This document shows, one piece after another, positions 37,599 to 50,500 of a stretch of 64,000 bases of DNA. The notes below the pieces were generated by a model. It did not search any database and had not been told where the DNA came from. It saw only the letters and a list, made by a program, of their open reading frames with translations. Both the position numbers and the translations under genes were made by a program. This stretch comes from Climacteris rufus (Eukaryota > Chordata > Aves > Passeriformes > Climacteridae), in NCBI GenBank assembly GCA_013398175.1, contig VZRZ01008266.1:1106602-1170601 (forward strand), written 5' to 3'. How positions within the stretch are numbered: the first letter of the stretch is position 1; every line of letters starts with the position of its first letter.

Positions 37599-40500
37599 GG
37601 GGGAAAAAAAAATCACACCTACAGTACCAGCTGTACGTGAATTTCCTTTTTACAGCAGAACCAAAGGTTAATTTTTACTTTCTCATGGTAGGCAATGATC
37701 CAAGTGAAAACAAAATTTATAACCATCACAGAACCTCTCAGTCGACCTTCAGAACAACCTCCCATCCCAAAGCATGTTTAATGTGTAACATGGTAAACGA
37801 ACTCCTGTATTCAACAAATAGAGATACTTGTCATTGAAAATTAGGAATAAGCATTAAAAAAAAACCTCAGCTGTTTTTGTTGTAAGAAACTTCTGAAATA
37901 TAAGAAAAATCAAATGAAAGTCCTGGAATATAAACTGGAAAACAGGTATGTACGTATGTCTTTAAAATGCTGTCTGAGTATTTTTGTTTCTATCAGACTG
38001 TTTAGCACCCACAGGGATAACTTCCTAAAATACCTGAAGGGACTGCAGTTTTCCTTCCTTGCATAGAGCCCTGGTGGAGAATCCTCATCACTACCTATAA
38101 CACAAATGCACATTTTAACCAGGCTTTATATTCCTCCTTGGCACAATTATGATCTTCAGCTGCTGTATGCAGTAGCTGATTAGGGATCATCTATCAAAGG
38201 CTGACAGCCTGATAACAGAAATCAGAACTGCAGGCCAGTTCAACACCTAAAGCTTTACTTAGAGTGCCATAAATGCAGACTTACTGGGAGAAAACAGACT
38301 TGGTAGGAAGTAATATTAATGATAATGAGGCAATAAGAAACAAATGTCAACAAACCCAAGAAACTATGTGGTCAAATGACATCCAGAAGGAAATGTGGGG
38401 GTGGGTGTGGAGATATTTTGGTTTATCCTTGACCTTAAGTGATCCCAAACATGGCTAACAAGAAACTGCCAGGTACCGCTTCATGGCTCTATTTCACTTA
38501 TACTATTTACTCAAAATAAACAACCAAAGAACCTCAGAGGGTTTGCGATGAAGATTATTTAATTTGTAAGAGAAACAACGGAGAAATAATTGGCAAGTCA
38601 GTATTGTTGGGTATATTTAGCTTCTGTTTTCAAAATGAAGTTGTCCAAATAATCATTTTTGTTTACATTTATGTCTTTAGTGCTTCTCAAAAATTTAATT
38701 AGGAGCAGGTCTTACACAGTTAGAATTATGAAGCTTATGTTTTCTTCAATTAAGAAATGAAAATGTAAGGGAAAAATTACAATATAAAATTGTGATTTAA
38801 TTCAAGTTGGGTTTTTAATCAATTTCACTAGTGAAGAAAGGTATAAATTATTGGTATGCCTCTTCTACTTATCTACATCATGTCTTCTCCTCTCCTTTGT
38901 GTTTCATCTAATCTAAGCCAATCAATTCAAAACCTTGGCAAATGCTTTCATGCCCATCTTAGAAAGTACACATCCATAGTGGAAATAACCTGGGTCTGCA
39001 CTTGGCTGCACATCTGCCTCTTCCTTTCAGTCTCTTGTCTTTCTGTTGGTCTGATTCTGCATTACAAGCCACCTGTTCCTACTTGAACTCTGAAGTGTTT
39101 TCACTAATTTCACTGCATTAAATATATATATGAACTGCATTCATCTAAATATGCACATTTGTAAATAGAACAAAGTGACTTCCAGAGGACTGAGATTTCA
39201 GGAAGTGTGCAGATCTGGGCCCATTTTTTCCAGCAGTTCTTACTAATTCCCCTTCAGGCAGAGATCCTTAACCCTTTCATAGGAAAAACCTGTTGCTCAA
39301 AAAATTGCTCAGCTGCAGAGGACATAGCACTGATTTTATGGCTGCAATTGTGTTCAGATTTTTAATCCTATTCACACTGGTGCCTCAGGAGTACCACACA
39401 TGCAGATAAGGAATTCCCAAACTGTGTCCATGTGGCCTCATGCCTTTCCCCTAGAGGTCATGACAAAAACACCGCTGGCTTCAGAGATTCAGAATGAAGC
39501 TTTTCATTTAGAATGCAATTAACTTAAGCTCTCAAAATGAAAGACATCAGAAAAATGTCAACCGCTCATTCACTGAAGGGAACCATTTCAGCAATTACTC
39601 ATTATTGGCTTAATGGATACATATTAAGCAATCAGATATGTTTAATCCCGGACTGCTGAGAACTGATGAGGAAAAGAGCTTGCCCTGCAGCAACATACAT
39701 AGCCCAGGCTTACAGACACTGATGGAAAGCCGGCTGCAAAGCAACAGGGAGTGAACAGCTGAAGACACTTGCAACTCCTGTTTATAGCTATTTTGAAAAC
39801 ATTTTTCTTCCTGGTGCTGAAGAGGAAGAGTCTCAAGAGTCTTTTTTCCCTTGATTACAAAAAGAATGTGTTCACTGCTATGAATATTTGCTCACAGAGA
39901 AATAAATGGATGCCATGCTCAAAAAATAAGAACTAAAGATAGGCTTTTTTAAATGTCAATTTATGCTGCTCTGTCTAAAGTAGATATGACACAAACTCAG
40001 TCACATGAAAAGAATAAGTATTTCTGAAACCATTCACCTGGTGACCTGTTTTTGGAACCATGAACCCCAAGATGAAGCCTGGTGGGTCTTTGAAAAGTGA
40101 ATTCACTCCTCTGTCTCCCAGACACTGCCGCAGCTCTCTGTAGTTAATAAGCATTGTTTCTGAATCTCAGTACTCTCATAATTTCAGAGTGGCCATAAAC
40201 AACTCGAGATCAATCTCAATCCTTGTCTTTTCCTTTTTTTTCCCTAGCACAATGGTGCTAGCAGATAATAGGTCATTCCAGTTTTCAAAGAAGTAAATAC
40301 AAAGTGAAAGTGAGATAGAGCTCTTGAAATATGAAATGAGAGGGAAATTTCACCAGAAATTTCTTAGTTCTGAAGAATTGGCATTTTGACCTCAATAATC
40401 CAGCATGAGTCACCAATGTGCCTGTGGACCTCGTTATTGACTAATCTGTGCCTTAAATGGGGATACATTTCTATATCTGAAAGAGAAAACAATCTGATGT

Positions 40501-43039
40501 GATTCAGAGTGATTTGGATGTAACATATAATGGCACAGCATTTTTTAAAGTTATTCCAATTCTATTAAGTAATGAGCTATTTAATTCTAGCAAGAATGAG
40601 AGCTGTGAAAAAAACCCCTAAAAGTGAAAAAGGTAAATTGTAGAGCCTTCTTCAGGAAGCATATTCATTCACTGCTACAAAGGAAAAGCTATCTTTGTTG
40701 TGGAAGTTAGCAGCAATAAGCTATGACAAGATTAATGAAAATATTCAAGTCCCTATTCCCAAACATGCCTGGCAGAAACATGTTCTGTCTTTCCCAGTGA
40801 TGCTGCATCTATCAACTCTCAGAACAATTTGTCTTCATGGATTTCATTTGCTGTGCTCTTCAAGGACAGAGCCAGTCTGTTCCAAAAAAAAGTCCAAAAT
40901 TTATTCCAGAAAACTTTATTTGTTTTTATTCTGTTTCCTCTGTGCTGGTATGACTGATGCTCTTTCTTCCAAAGATTTTCCATGAGACCAAGTTACAGAA
41001 ATTATTATTCAAATTGCGAGAAATGTCAGAAATGGGGCTGAATATTAATCATCATTGGGTCTTACAGGCATCATTTAAAAACTGGCAAGATTAAAGAAGT
41101 GAGCAGAAAATTGCTATGTATTTTCTGAGGACTGCTTTGCTACTGATGCTTATTTTGCCTTTTTCTGATTTATCATTGCAGTTCTCCTAAGAGAGAAGTG
41201 CTACATGGCCTGTTGCAGTTTTGCTTTAATGACCAAACTTTATAGGGCTCTATTTCAGTAACAAGAATCTCTGAAAGAATCACCAAGGGTAAAGTAAACT
41301 CCAAAAACTGCACATATGAAAAATCAAAACAGCAGAAAGATACAGCACCTGAGAAAAGAAATATGTTTATTTTTGCCTACTGTTTTAGTTTTGAAGGGTT
41401 CTGGAGATTTTAAAATTCATTTTCCCATCTTTCTTCTCCTTTAGTCAATTTGTATTTCTCCTGTACACCACAGTTCCACTAGCCCAAAGTTTTCCAGATG
41501 ACAGTGAAACATGGTAATTCTTATTTTTCCAACACAGCTCTCTGAATTCAAATATATACATTCTGCAGATGACAAAAGAAGCGTAAATGGATTGATCCTA
41601 CAACAGAATCTATTGAACATTACAGGTTTCTCCTTATTTAGGTATTTGTTAAACACATAATGGGATTGATGATGAAGACAGAAAGCAGACCCTTCATTAA
41701 TATACAATTTTTATTCTTTCCAGACTGGTACAAATTTAATCATAAATTCTTGGAAAGTATTTTTCGTGCTCAAATGTTATATGCTTAGAAACTATGGGAT
41801 AGGAAAATCACACAGCACAAACTTTAGAAGGCAAGTGGTTATCCTCACAAATTAAACCTGTAACATTTGCTTAAGGGACAGAAGAAGTAGCATTTCAGCT
41901 AAAGCCTTTATTTGAAATATAAATTAAATAAATAAATTCAAAGAACATTTCCAGGTTAATACTGAAGAAAAAACTTAATTCTCAGCCACCCATAAAGCCA
42001 CCATTTGTTCTTCACTTACATGATGCTAAGACTACAGATAAAGCAAAGACTTTTTAAAACTAACACAAGATATCATTTCTGCTTTTAAAAATAACAAATA
42101 CCTCTTTGGCTCCTAGTTTAAAAAAAAATAACATTCACATTTATAGAAATATCCTGAGCAACTTATCCTAGTTTTTCTAGCTCTCCATCTCAAACTATAC
42201 CTCTGTCCTATTCCAAATCAAGCCAGGGTTGTACCAAGTAGATGATTTGCCCAATGTGTGATGAAGATTTTATGAGACTAAACACTAACTTGTCACCCAT
42301 ACTATCACCTTGAAACACATGAAATCTGTTGCAGTTTCATCTCTACTGCATCATATTCTTAAACAAAGCAAGAGCATCTTCTTCCCAGCAAAGTGTTTTG
42401 CTCTTATATGGCATTAGTCTGTCTATTTCCTGGCTGGTCATCAAAATGGAAAAGGAGAAAAAAAAATGAAAGTAAAAAGCTTTTAAGTATTTCTAATCCC
42501 TTTTTAAATTATTTCATATTGTAACATGGATTGCAATTTGAGAAACATCTCTTTCTGCAAAATTTACTGAACTTGCCTTTTTACATATCTAACACTAAAA
42601 TTATTTTGAAAACCTACACTGATTTTAGTTTTATTATGTTTACAATACACCATTTACAGAAAAATACAGTTTTATTAATCAGTTTGTAAATAATGAAAAA
42701 ACTGTGTTCAAGCACCTGATATGGGTGGTTCTGATCAAAACTTTCCTTTCTGAAGTAAAAAGAAGTCACTGCATCTGCTTTTTAATTCCCTAGTTCAGTG
42801 AAGTATTTCTTTTTAACCAGAGTAAAAAAATGGTTATTGAGATAGCTAAGTATAAAAATGCATCAGTAGTGGGATTGTATTACTGACAAGAAATTCTTCC
42901 ATGGTGGCCGAGTTAAAAGTGACTCAGAATTGTGTCCTTGAGAAGGTCACCTGCATTAATAAGGCTGCTGAACAAAGCAGTAGGCTGAGCAAAAAAGTTC
43001 CTCTTGGCTCTGCTGCACACATAAAGGCTCATGTGTAGA

Positions 43040-43265
43040 AATAAGTCCACCTTAGGGCTGCCTGGAACAAGGCAGACATTGAAATGCTGCAGGAAAGCCA
43101 CCAAAAGGCCACCAAGTACAGGCTGGGAGGAATGGGGACAGTCAAAACTGGATTTCAGTAAGGCTGTGAAATCTCTGTGCTTGGAGATGCTTAAAGACTC
43201 ACAGATGAGGGTCTGAGAAAGCTGCCGAGTTTGAAGTGTGCCCTGTGTTGAGCAGGGTTAGAATC
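43040..43265 (+). mobile_element. Decayed CR1 LINE fragment (3' region)
   Basis: Two blocks match avian CR1 3' sequence from memory. The first, around 43,073-43,115, resembles the AGACATTGAAATGCTG and GGCCACCAAG region of the end of the second reading frame. The second, 43,160-43,263, contains GCTGTGAAATCTCTG, CTTGGAGATGCTTAAA and CCCTGTGTTGAGCAGGGTTAGA, which correspond to the known GTGGAATCTCC, CTTGGAGATATTCAAA and CCTGCTTGAGCAGGGGGTTGGA landmarks. The blocks are in consistent plus-strand order but closer together than in a full element, implying an internal deletion. The usual terminal 8-bp repeats are not seen. No intact coding capacity remains. The left boundary is uncertain and may reach about 42.9 kb. 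Confidence 0.72.
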
Positions 43266-46200
43266 AATGATGAATAAATCATTTTGCAATGATTCATCCT
43301 CTTTTAAAATAGTTACTTAGGAAGTTACTTAAATCACACTGACTTAGAAGTCAGGTAGGACTAGAGTTCCTACTATTTAAAAGCCAGTTCCTTACAAGAT
43401 ACAAAACTTCATCACTTGACTGAAGGAAGTACCTTGGGGTTTTGCACCTTTATAGGCAGACCTTTCATTATCAGCAAACTGCCTGCCTACCTTTACCCAG
43501 CACAGAAGGCAGTGTCCACTTGAATGACAGGGACACTACTGGATGGAAGGATTTCAGCTAATCCTAATTCAGCACTTCTCATTTGGGATTAAAATATCAC
43601 TCTTTAAAATAATATTTTAGGCCAAAATCCTAAATCCTGGTTGTCAGTCTGTAACACAATGTCCCCCTGAAACTGCAATTTGTATGGATTTTTCTATAGC
43701 GTCTTACTTACACTAAGCTTGTCAAAATAGTATCTGCCACTACAGAAGCCTAACAGGAATTATTTTATTTACTGTGAATGCAATCCAGTTCAAAACCCAA
43801 TCATATCTGTTTATCAAGACCTAATCCAATCCACTTGAATGAATTCTCCTGGGGATGCAGCATCATAACAGAACAGATCACCTTGCTTTAATGACAAAAA
43901 TTTTGCAGACTTATGCTTTCCCCAGGGAGGGACTGCCATAACGAGAGCCCATCCTTCAGTACAAAGGACTGAAATGTTTCACTTCTTTCTTTGTTCACCT
44001 TGGGGAAAATTACTATGAAAGACAGATCTCAGAGATGCTGTTGGAAATAGGTGTCTAAAAACTTTTACAGAACATGGGCTAAAGAACCATTGTAACAAAT
44101 GGCACATTTATCATGCATTACTGCTTCCAAATTTAACCTTCAAGCCTTAGGGACATGGGGTATCATACCAAACAATCCAAGTAATTTATGTAAGCTAAAG
44201 GAACACACCTTCTAAGTGAAGGTAGGAATCTCTTATTAGTCTAATTAAAGTCTAACTAGTTGAACTGATGATCATTATTAGTCACACAACTTCTTTCTAT
44301 TAAAGACAGTTAAACCTGGCATTTACAAACGTTCTAATACATATTTCTTTCTCAGATGTTTCTCTGCTCACTCTAGGTTTCTACAATCCTCTTGTTTCTT
44401 TGCTCTTCTTTCTGTACTCTCCTAGGTTCACATCTTATGGTTTTGGGTTGCTTCAAGGAGAAAGAGGAACAACAATTTATCAGCATCCCACGTCCTTTGT
44501 CAGGAGTGTGATGTTCATCATCTATTCCACCTTGCTCCTGGCTGTGCACGGGGTCAGTTTTAGCATTATTTTTAACACTGCACTTACTGCCTCCCTTGTC
44601 ATGGGTTCACAATTCCATACTATATGTGAATTTACTGTACATAGTTATGTATTTTAATGTTATCTCTGCTATCCCTAAAACTGGTTGTAACATCTCTCAA
44701 GGTCACACTAATTTAATGACCACTGATGAGTTATTTATACCTGTGATACCTCCAGTATCATGCTGTGTTTGTACTTTCAAGACCTATGCCATCACTCTGT
44801 ATTTGTGCATTTCAGTAACCTCTGTTACATCCTTCAAGCTGTGGTTTTGTGATAAGTAGGGTTTTATTAGCACAGGCTAATCATACATATATCTTTGCTC
44901 AAGGACAGTAATAGTTCAGTCTTCAAAAGTATGATATATTTGAATAGAGAACACAGAAACCCAGTACTCTGGTAACAACCTGCTGCACCAGTAGCTGTCA
45001 GCTACTGCAATATCTCCAGTATGTTATTGAAACTGTCTGACAATAATATACCCACCACTGACTAAGAACAACAATGAACTTCCCTTCAAGGTGAGGATTT
45101 TCCAATTGCAATCCACATTTTTGTGCTCCACTAATATGAATTCATTGAATTTGTGGACTGTTTTCATGAGCTGATGCCAAAAACACCAAGCACTACTCCA
45201 TAGGGATTATTTCTAAAACTCTACATATTGAGGGATCCAGATGAGGATAGTGTGCAGAAAAATATTGAGGCACAAGCCATTTTAAGCAAACATTAAAAGA
45301 ATTATTTAAGTTTAGCTGAAGTCTGTACTTTACAGATACATCACCAGTGACACAGCCAAAAGCACCCCTCAGTATATACAAAACAGCAATAGATGCAGGT
45401 AGAGGGACAGCTAGAAAATACCCCTTTGAGATGACTTGTCTGGTTATGGCCGAGTGTGAAGACACACTTGGAGGTGTTGGCTGGAGGAGATTCTGCCAAA
45501 ATAGAATGGGAATGTTGAGTTCAGCATCCTGAGGAAGCCACGCAAAAAGCAAGATCACAACCCTAGGCTTCTTCTCAAAGCTGGATTACCTTCAGAACTG
45601 ATAAGAGACTAAGCACTTGCTGCCATTGAAAATTCTTGGGATCATTACCACAGGTTTTTCCTGATGCTGTAAGTCAATCCAATTTAGCTTAAATTGGCAC
45701 AGAGAGGGTAGTATGCATATGGGGTAGGTTAACAGGCCTCAGCTGACAACCTTATAACTTGTAACTTGTTTGAGAACATATGAACATACCAGAAGTTTCA
45801 TCTCTGCACCAGAAAAGTTCCACTCATCTCTGGCAGAAGCAAAGCTGTAAATTGAGCAAATATTTGCCAGAGTTCAATCACAATGGACAGAATTGACATT
45901 TGGCAAACTGAAGCTTATTTGCCATATAACTTCTGCAAAAAGGCTAGCAACAAATAATGTCAAGGAAACATTAAACATAAGGATGGGTTTACTTTAAATT
46001 TTGCCTCAGATTCCAAACAAAACTCAGAAGGCCTTTTTGGATCCCAAGTGCTATACTACACTACTGAGCTCAGCAATGACAACAACTCTGTGATTGAGTT
46101 CAGCAAGTGCATTGTATGTGGAGGCACAAAGAAGGAGCTTCAGGACTGTACTGAGGGATAACAGTGGATGAAAAGTCTGGCATGAAGGAAGAAACCACAC

Positions 46201-47486
46201 AAAGTAATCTACAGAGAGAGAAGAGGAGACACGGTAGGATGACAAACCAGGAAAATGAATTTACATTTCTTGTTTGGAGAATATAAAACCTGATTATCAG
46301 AGAGGTGGTTCCAGGTTAAAAAGAAAGGAAACCATGAGTTACACAGAAATATTTAACAGTACAGACAAAAACAAATATTTCATTTTGAAAGGCTGTGTAC
46401 AAAAGGGCAGGATCTGAATGCAGGCCTGGGACAGAGAAGGCATCTTTACAATGTAGATATGTGAATATAAGCAAGTTACAGGGAACAAAAATGTGAAAAG
46501 TGAAGACGTAGCAAAGTAACATTGTGGAGGATGGGAGATGGCAGGAGAACGCAACAACTAGTTCAAGTTTTATTTTATTCAAATTCTACTGCCTTAGAAA
46601 ATGGATAAGAAAACCACAAAAGGTTTACTGCTAGAGTAAAAAAATGAGAAAACAAGACTAGAAAAGGTATTAGGTTTTTTAAAAACAGATCCTATAAAAG
46701 CAATCCATAAAGGATCAGAGGACAAGTATAAAAATAGTAACATGAAAGGAAGAGCATGAACTAAGCTGACATCATTCCATTCGGTATTGCTACAAACTTT
46801 GTTGAAGAACATAGAGCCTGGAAGAGAACTGAGGATGCTGAGAAAAGATACAAGATTCAGTCACAGCAGATAAGCAGCCAACCATAAGGGAACAGGGCAG
46901 AAATTATGTAGGAAACAATAATTCAAGTGGAAATGAACCACTTTGTCAGTGGGTAGTTGGCAGTGAATTAAGAGCAGGCCTCACACAGAAATTACTCAAG
47001 ACATGTTCAACAATTCAATCACAAAAAGCAAATTTATTGGAAGAAATGTGCAAATCTGAACAGTGAGATTCACTTTGAACTGCAAGACACAGGTGTAGAG
47101 CAACAGTAAAGCTGTAAACATTGAGATATAGACATTACCCTTGTTTGTGCAATTTTTTTTCAAAATGAGCTATTCCCTTCAAATATAAATTTAGATACAT
47201 AAACTAAGCTTGTGCAAAATGCCATACTAGGAAGGCTGTATTCCCAGAACAATGGTCTTGCACAAAATAGTTTTGCTTTGGGACAAAGCAAAGCTAGGTA
47301 TGCAAATCTAGGTATGCCAAGATTTTAAGCAAATCTAGGCATGCCAAGTAGTACCAAACTCTTCCATTGGAGCTGTAGCTAAATCACTCATCAAAGATCA
47401 TTAATCTTTGGGAGAAGCATCTATATAGGAGGCCAGCAGGACCCATGTTCAACACCTACATCACAACTGACCTTTAAATAGAGGGA
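43266..47486. other. Non-coding DNA between CR1 fragments
   Basis: Unique AT-rich sequence without a recognisable gene. It includes a partly repeated word, CAAATCTAGG(T/C)ATGCCAAG, present twice at 47,303-47,321 and 47,330-47,348, with a shorter related copy just before at 47,291-47,302. Open frames such as the 121-codon one at 45,193-45,558 on the minus strand resemble no family I know. Confidence 0.6.
47303..47348. repeat. Spaced direct repeat, 19 bp
   Basis: Two copies of a 19-bp word differing at one base (CAAATCTAGGTATGCCAAG and CAAATCTAGGCATGCCAAG), separated by 8 bp. A shorter related piece precedes them. Confidence 0.85.
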
Positions 47487-47562
47487 GTAGAATAGTTCAG
47501 GTGAAAGGGACCTACAGAGATAATCTAGTTCCAACTGCCTGACCATTCATAGCTTCAGATTA
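47487..47562 (-). mobile_element. CR1 LINE 3'-end fragment
   Basis: The plus-strand words AGAATAGTTCAGGTGAAAGG, GACCTACAGAGATAATCTAG and TTCCAACTGCCTGACC are the reverse complement of the well-known CR1 3' end (consensus GGTTGGAAGGGACCTNNNGAGATCATCTAGTCCAA on the same reading). The element therefore points to the minus strand. Only about 75 bp remains, which is typical of severely 5'-truncated CR1 copies. Confidence 0.8.
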
Positions 47563-50500
47563 AATGAGCAAATAATGTTTTGTGTTCTTTTTATTGGGTG
47601 AATTTACCCAAGTGAATTAGCTAAGGAACCTTGAGCAAGAAGTGACGATTGACTTCAGGTAAAACCTAACTCCTTTCCAACTGAGCCAAACTGAAAGACT
47701 GAGAAAATGTGATAATTCATTCTAAACCAGCCCAAATTTCCAACTTCCAGTTCCATTATATTCTGTTTTGAAGCCCATTAGTGTATTCCTGAATTTTATT
47801 ATTGTAATCATTATTGTGACCCTAAGGAAGAAATACCAATATCAAAACTGATACGTTCATCTGTCTTCCCAAGGATTCCCTCTTGTGTTAATTAAACAGC
47901 TGTGGTTAGAACACTCTCTGTTATGGTGATAATGTTTTGCAGTTCTGTGTGTACACATTTCCTGTTCCCTCTCTGATACAGTTGTTCTCCCCTATGTAAA
48001 TACTACCTTTGCCATACCAGTTCCTGAAAATCTGTATACAGAGAGCCAATATGCACAGAAGATACACTAGTTAGTCTTCAAGTAGTTTTCTGTAGGCTTT
48101 GGGGACTTCTCCTGATTCTGTATGCTCACTTCTGCTCTTGCAGAACATAATTAAAATTCACCAACAGGGGGGAAAAAAAATCTCTTTAGAGTTCCTCTAG
48201 AGTGAGTGCATGGTCAGTCAGCTCTGTGTGTGCACTCTGATTCTGTTCTGCTGGTATTATCCAAACCCCACATGTTAACAATGCCAGGATATCAATTAGC
48301 TTGGTCTTAGGTAAACAACGGGAAATTTTATTTCAGCTGCCTTGGAATGATGGAAGGCTGAAACCACCTGCAGTGTATGTGACCCTGGTGTTCTTTCTGG
48401 ACTTTAATCTGAACAGCTGAATAGTGAATAATAGCTTAGATTTTAAGTCAATTTAAAAGCATGATCCACTAATATTCACAGAACTCAAACAACTAAATCC
48501 ACAAATGGCAGCTGAAAAATATAAGTATTAAACAAAGCTGAACATTATATATGCAGAAGACTATAAAAGCAACTACATTTAATTTTTTCTCACTTTTCAG
48601 AAAAATACACAGTCCTTCAGCTTCAGGTCTCCAGACCAACAACTAGTGGGGTCTGTTCTTCTAAAGACTTTGTTCTGAAGTTCTCCAACAATTATAGTAT
48701 GCAAATATTTTTCTTAACTACACTTGCTTTAAACCGCTATAGGAGAGGTTTGCCATGTTTGACTTCATTAAGTGTCACAGAATGTCTCCAGGCATTAACA
48801 AGGTCAAGTAATGAAATAATTGGCATATATTAATAACAGCAAAGCAGGCTCAACCTACCACCACAGTAAAACTGAATTAAATAGTTTAAGATATATGTTA
48901 ATATATCTTCTGTCTGACAGAGATCCTTCTCATCCTCTTTCACCCCAAAATTAAACATATACACTCTCAATAGCCTTTAGAATTTTATGCTACTTGTTTA
49001 CTACTTTATTTTGCTAAATATCTCCTACCAGCTTATGCAGAGCCTGTGATTTTAAGAAAGGTCCAACACATTGAATAGGTTTTGTGTTTAATTTCCTTTC
49101 TTGCTTATAAACTTTATCAGGGAAACTGATTATTTCCATGGCATTCAGCATTGTACAAAAGGTGCCAGCTTTTCATCTCTGATATCTCTTGCTCTGCCAA
49201 TGACACCTGCATTTATTTTGCATCTCCTTTTACAGCATTTTGAAGGATAATACAGTCAGCTCAATTTATGCATCAGTTCTCAAGACACAGGGTAAGAATA
49301 CAATAAACATAACTTAAACAGACTCAAGTGAAAACAAAGCAGGTCAGAACAGATGTACCTCCTACATTTCATCATTCCTTATTCCATGCAGGTTTGTAAG
49401 TAGAAATCATCTTACTGAACAAAAAGGACATATCTTTTTTAATCAGGAGTATCAAGCACAAAAGGATGTCTCTAACCCTTCTAAACTGCCTGATACCATC
49501 CTTGCCATGTTTTGATAATCAGTGTCACAAAGGCATCAGAACTCTGCAATTGATTACTGCAATTTTTTTGCATAAAATCATACCATATCTCATCTATAGG
49601 AGCTGGCAAATAATCTCTATAGTTTCTCGTCACCTGTGCCTTTGAACACGTTCATTCTGCTTCAAATTATCCAGCAATGGATTCCTTTTTTGTGTGGCTT
49701 TGTTTACTTTCATCTTCATGTTTTGAGCTGCACCATCGGCCCTCTGTGCCTACACATTCCCTCATGGATGGCATTGTACACCCAGCAAATATTTCTGAAG
49801 CATCTTCAGCACAAATTTTAATCTGTGTAGCACAGGACCAGCACAATTGTTAGAAAATAATGTAGATCAACCCGTGGATGCTGAATACATAATTTCTTAT
49901 TTTGAATAGAATTAAAAAACTGCAGGCTGGAATTAGTAGCAAATTCTGATTTTTTGTGTTGAACTACTGCCAAATGAGAAAATCATTATTTTACCAGTCA
50001 TGTTTCCACCAAACACTAATTTGACTCTCATCTACCATTACTTACAAAGGATTATTCCAAGTTTTGAAAAGAAAAAGCCTGAAGACATTAAAGAATTCCT
50101 AAACAAATGTCTAACAATGTAAGGTAAACAACAATGCCACAGTTGAAATACTATATTTTAAAAATTAAGTTTTAAAATTTTTGTCAGTAAATCACTCATG
50201 ATTTTTTCATTGATCAGACAGGTTAAACATAAACAATGTGTTTAAGAAGTCCAACTCCTTTTCTCCATTAAACATAAAATATGACATAACTGACATTAGT
50301 ACAAATTCAAAACAAATCTTGGTTTTCACTCAGACTTCAAGTAAACCTTATTCTTATGCAATTTGTGCTGATAAATTTCTGTTCCTACCAAGGAAAAATT
50401 CACTGACAAAAATGGCAAACACATGATAAGTAAAGCAACAGTGACATGACAGGAAAGGCCCCGATCCTCTCACCTGTGAAGGAAGACAACGTGGGTTCGG

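Larger units (their letters stand above)
33421..43039. other. AT-rich unique DNA with a few GC-richer patches
   Basis: No gene is recognised. A GC-richer patch lies at about 34.25-34.65 kb and another at about 37.06-37.26 kb; both are discussed as findings. There is an 11-bp tandem duplication at 34,509-34,530 and an 18-bp one at 37,558-37,593. The segments around 33.48-34.03 and 39.48-39.65 kb are repeat-free and rich in homeodomain- and POU-type words, but such words are expected by chance in AT-rich DNA. Confidence 0.6.

Noticed and set aside
45193..45558. 121-codon minus-strand frame
   Set aside because: Protein-like in places but with no family signature. It overlaps a plus-strand frame, and no splice-site or promoter support was found.
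48699..48706. Octamer ATGCAAAT, also at 33,637, 47,300 and (reverse) 34,924
   Set aside because: An 8-bp AT-rich word is expected a few times by chance in a window of this size and composition, so the set is not evidence of regulation.
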